From the NCBI RefSeq assembly GCF_015550595.1, contig NZ_JADNBB010000002.1:62001-126000 (forward strand): 64,000 nt of DNA. Reading direction: 5' to 3'. Source of the DNA: Parabacteroides goldsteinii. GTDB lineage: Bacteria; Bacteroidota; Bacteroidia; Bacteroidales; Tannerellaceae. Both the position numbers and the translations under genes were made by a program. The notes beneath the pieces were generated by a model, which was given only the letters and a program-made list of their open reading frames with translations, searched no databases and had not been told where the DNA came from. This document shows, one piece after another, positions 61,701 through 64,000 of the stretch. Numbering within the stretch: the first letter of the stretch is position 1; every line of letters begins with the position of its first letter.

Positions 61701-63892
61701 GTGGTGGTGGCAATCCTCCGGCACAATATAGTACTTCAATTGGTAGCTCCGGCGACAACTGGGTTCCTGCTCCTAACCTGATCTATAACGAAATCTTCCG
61801 TAAGGATTACAAGACTCGTTATGTAAATACTTGCTATCCGGTACGCGACGGTCAGTTCATCATCTCCGGTTTGAACATTGTTGATCCGGTTGATATGGAT
61901 GTATTCTCTAACAAGAAAGGTGCTTTCAATTATGAAGTAACAGTTCTTGCCGACCTCAATGGCCAACCTTATGGTAAAGTTGATACGGTAGGTACGACAG
62001 TTCAGATCTCTCCGAACAAATACGGTGAAGTATTGGCTCTTGTTTCTGCTAAGTTCGATCCGAAAGATCGCGATGGCATTGCAATGACTATTGATACAAT
62101 CACAAGTGGCTCTGAAAAGGGTATGTGGGCTCGCTACTATGCGAAAGACTCTATCCGTCTGGCTCCGCAACAGCATGCTTCTGACGTTGAAAGATGGAAT
62201 CGCGTATACTTCTTCGACCTGGATGATTACAAACACATTCTGTCATTCGAAGATGAAAAGTGGAAGAAATTCGGTATCTGGGCTCCTTACGGTGTTAATA
62301 TTACCGATACGCTGACTGCTTCTATCAAGGGTGACGTGAAAGTTCCTGAAGTATGGTATAGCTCTGACGCTGCTGGTAAGAACAAGATCGATGCATTCCA
62401 GTTCGGTGTTGTAAATGGTGGTACTTCTAAAGACTCGGTATTCTATATCCAGGGTCGTGACCTGCCTCATTACGGTACTACTGTAAATGATACGGATCCT
62501 AAGGTAGAACAGGAAATCAATGTATTGAGCACTTCTGACTTGTTCACATTCGGAACAAACAAAGCTAAAGAAGTGAAACTGTTCATCCGCGAAAAATCTA
62601 TGGAACTGGCTGCTACGGCTGCTGATGCTCCTTACGAATTCAAGGGTGCTGAAGGTGACTTGGTGAACAATGTTCTTCGTGGGGACGTAGCTGCTAAGAT
62701 CGCTGTTCGTGCAACTCCGAACGTAGAAGATCTGTGTGACGTAGAAAATGCACTGTCTCTGTCAGCTGTATGTGACGTTCAGAAGAATCTGCCGTTGGCA
62801 TTCACTGCCGGTCTGGAAAAACCATATATCAAAGATATGGAACCGGGCGACGTAGGTGGTAGCGACGCTCGTATTAAGTGGACAGCCACTCCGGGTGCTC
62901 AGTACTATCAGGTTGCCGTAGGTCGCTTCACTCCGAAGTTCACTTCTGAAGACGTATTTATGTCTGAAGTTCGTGCTGACGATGCAAGCAAGACTATCTG
63001 GGTTGAATTGTTCAACGCAACAGGAGATGTTATCCACCGTGATAATAAAGTTAACTACTGGTTGGAAGTAACTAAAGAATATACTGATGCTGCAGGTAAA
63101 CCTCAGAAAGAGGTAACTAAGGTAAGTGTAGACAACTTCGAACTGCAAGGTAATACGCAACCGATCGACAGAAACTGGGGGTATGCTCCGATTGCCCACC
63201 AGATGGACAACATGGATCTGACAACAGACATCACGAAACCGGTTAAATATACAATCCGCTTGATGGAAGGATTCCAGACAGACGAACACCAGATCGACAT
63301 TTATCTGTTCGATACTCCTGCAACATGGATGGTTAGAAAGCCTGTTAACGGTATGCCTATCAACGGTGGTGCATTTAACACAGGTGACTGGAGAACTGAA
63401 GTAGGTTCATTGCCTATGGCATATTACGAATGGCAGGATGATGTCAATTTCGACGGTGAAGAATCGTTCAAGGTTGCTGCAACATCCACATCGATAGCTG
63501 TTCATAACTTGATCCCGCAGACAGCTTACACTGCACGTGTTCGTGCATTCAATGAGTGTGTCGGTGGTGAAGAAATGATTCCGTCAGAAGACTTCTATGA
63601 CTTCGCTACATCTAAGACTGCTACCTCTACTGGTGACATCTACTTCGATGACGCAGAAGAAGTGGGCGTATCCAACGAATCTATCAATACAACTGCTGTA
63701 ACAGTTCTGGGTGGCCAGGGTAAGGTAACGATCCTGAATGCTGCTAACAAGAAAATTGTCATCAGCAATGTATTAGGTCAGACTATTGCCAACTCAGTAG
63801 TTACTTCCGACAATGTTACATTCGACGCTCCTGTTGGAATCGTAGTTGTAACAATCGAAGGTGAAACAGCTGTTAAGGCAGTCGTTAAGTAA
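58772..63892 (+). CDS. Giant secreted surface protein (T9SS-like C-terminal domain)
   Basis: A signal peptide (MRKSTLVKGGSAALLCAMAF) is followed by a 1706-residue mostly beta-rich protein. There is an Fn3-like region near 1360-1460 (IKWTATPGAQYYQVAVG, NYWLEVTKE) and another near 1580-1610 (AYTARVRAFNEC), two Cys-rich spots (HGCPDCYIED near 612, SCNDCGGG near 975) and a C-terminal domain VTVLGGQGKVTI...VSNVLGQTIANSV ending in GIVVVTIEGETAVKAVVK. This end resembles both T9SS type A sorting domains and the DUF6383-like ends of Parabacteroides proteins. A very large, apparently highly expressed surface protein of this kind could be an S-layer or adhesin; that is inference. Confidence 0.8.
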   Translation: MRKSTLVKGGSAALLCAMAFYGLSPMLNAADPDYANIKAKWYETVNTEGAWNDEGGLIDGSIHLKPIDKVNVHDHWEANSTSFGNYESMIDFTKMDAGLMNGAFVTFFNLDASDGSNYLKPFIGKYLEMAYSDIKNHEEMNTAEYLKFTDDKGNTGLGIYQNQTASSRVDFLYSTKGLTGVESVEMDIRAFGNTDLVNRKIDWTYDVYVYDLSGEFVGQMVSDRAVFTASNHEVATAHTHHIKAHVSDADNTNPNSWQQGSLDNKMIIVMFRGAKSVADDAVESTGSKNTEPLTVFTNARLAFNRPSVAFGAANAKIFEAGAGRNTSCATDTLTTTVDLWNTLYKNSKSNNVYTATFSGVSRDLLYTVDETQAPKEELAYYELNVEYPFIAEKMEISKEANLAEVAGWVSLDEMFDDGKIGRKGTPGVDKKITYLIPREFFVQTDATDDRDCKSSARFTYYFAPQEVKAFEKSNYIWSTITAEASDTARYALQATSVPEYNELNDLFFDEYLDFKTAKVSFKNLPYFNSFDNGRTMDELHYGELLLVNQTKAPRHSTGRYDDDVNIKGWKIVFINDQNKKDSTYVPGRYLPMTVQGHSYTDYASWLEEHGCPDCYIEDEPEEIGSYATVKVIDCSGNIYPNIVSVNAIFKYHRGDVNIGDDESKYVNETYTINPALTYDASIARYFENDDVLSGTTYTYTGQNLMDKVGGAVYSGPIKIFGNNTFVWFQDTDQSLLSHAMGVLSSEFLKYFERIDRKDFFFAPYDEWDNYKYESRPHTVKIFATGLKPDVAGGTVASIKVFKEKFSKTESFDDAVYHTNAFMFTGASLDFAKVYVKKGNQEKPIEEYDGYQWGKFIGMSTGDTLIYKVDLDNDYAVQYLEENGLDMTVKYVPYNDVNLLPIAKEYWDYCCFEGTPNVFNHVAQFGVTTSNKKGWNEFYTFGTTDRGLTTTMNADKIIGSYTSFYSFLTQQFGSCNDCGGGNPPAQYSTSIGSSGDNWVPAPNLIYNEIFRKDYKTRYVNTCYPVRDGQFIISGLNIVDPVDMDVFSNKKGAFNYEVTVLADLNGQPYGKVDTVGTTVQISPNKYGEVLALVSAKFDPKDRDGIAMTIDTITSGSEKGMWARYYAKDSIRLAPQQHASDVERWNRVYFFDLDDYKHILSFEDEKWKKFGIWAPYGVNITDTLTASIKGDVKVPEVWYSSDAAGKNKIDAFQFGVVNGGTSKDSVFYIQGRDLPHYGTTVNDTDPKVEQEINVLSTSDLFTFGTNKAKEVKLFIREKSMELAATAADAPYEFKGAEGDLVNNVLRGDVAAKIAVRATPNVEDLCDVENALSLSAVCDVQKNLPLAFTAGLEKPYIKDMEPGDVGGSDARIKWTATPGAQYYQVAVGRFTPKFTSEDVFMSEVRADDASKTIWVELFNATGDVIHRDNKVNYWLEVTKEYTDAAGKPQKEVTKVSVDNFELQGNTQPIDRNWGYAPIAHQMDNMDLTTDITKPVKYTIRLMEGFQTDEHQIDIYLFDTPATWMVRKPVNGMPINGGAFNTGDWRTEVGSLPMAYYEWQDDVNFDGEESFKVAATSTSIAVHNLIPQTAYTARVRAFNECVGGEEMIPSEDFYDFATSKTATSTGDIYFDDAEEVGVSNESINTTAVTVLGGQGKVTILNAANKKIVISNVLGQTIANSVVTSDNVTFDAPVGIVVVTIEGETAVKAVVK

Positions 63893-63958
63893 GACAATGA
63901 ATAACTATTGATATAAAGAAGTTTATAATCAATAATTTCTAATAACCGCGTGGCGGAT

Positions 63959-63986
63959 GTAGAGACGTTGCTTGCAGCGTCTCTAC
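63959..63986. repeat. Palindromic intergenic element (GTAGAGACG type)
   Basis: GTAGAGACGTTGC and GCAGCGTCTCTAC pair over about 12 bases (one G-T) with a tiny loop, in the intergenic region after the giant gene. GTAGAGACG...CGTCTCTAC palindromes are scattered intergenic repeats in many bacteria including Bacteroidetes. It may also end the surface-protein transcript. The window ends soon after, so flanks are unseen. Confidence 0.55.
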
Positions 63987-64000
63987 CTAATACCAATTAA

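Overview
The window looks like the chromosome of a Bacteroidales bacterium, most likely Parabacteroides. Reasons: Bacteroidetes-type promoter boxes (TAnnTTTG) stand before many genes, tRNA 3' CCA ends are not encoded, a type IX secretion gene (porQ) sits beside cmk, the ExbB/unknown/ExbD/ExbD cluster has the Bacteroidetes layout, and the giant surface protein at 58772-63892 ends in a domain resembling the one (DUF6383-like, from memory) common on Parabacteroides secreted proteins.

Region 1 (1 to about 30904) is the right part of a tailed-phage prophage that begins left of the window. From left to right it holds accessory genes (PcfJ-like, DUF3820-like, DUF551-like), a phage-borne tRNA-Val(GAC), a PAPS-reductase-like enzyme, a counter-oriented AT-rich cassette with a HEPN-type protein, a ParB-like protein with an orphan C5 DNA methyltransferase, terminase, then neck/tail genes with a 1561-residue tail tip, a collagen-like fibre, a polyglycine protein and a tape measure. 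A terminator and a new promoter follow, and only then come the capsid genes (ClpP-type protease/scaffold, major capsid protein, portal, connector) and the lysis genes (holin, amidase, one-piece spanin). Tail before head is an unusual module order. A second AT-rich accessory operon of three unrecognised genes, bracketed by terminators, lies next to the tyrosine integrase. The prophage ends in what looks like the 3' end of a tRNA gene (attR) followed by that tRNA's own terminator.

Region 2 (30975-58100) is host sequence: two small mobile-type genes and a gene remnant, doxX, tRNA-Val(UAC), purB, an RluB-type pseudouridine synthase with a long disordered Arg/Gly/Asn/Tyr tail, asnS, an Lrp/AsnC regulator, an acetyltransferase, the ExbB-ExbD energiser operon, tRNA-Ser(GGA), tatD and a polyprenyl synthase, tonB, porQ-cmk-ispH, pfkA, meaB with two DUF1573 paralogues, a giant alpha-2-macroglobulin without a thioester, and thyA-folA. 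Convergent genes are mostly separated by near-perfect bidirectional terminators.

Region 3 (58066-64000) is a 0.7-kb leader with a long-range inverted repeat, then a 1706-residue secreted surface protein, and at the edge a palindromic intergenic repeat.

The best candidates for undescribed biology are the two AT-rich accessory cassettes of the prophage: the HEPN pair at 2720-3801 and the three-gene operon at 27805-29334. Both have placement and composition expected of lysogen-expressed genes (superinfection immunity or other lysogenic conversion), but no function can be proven from sequence alone.
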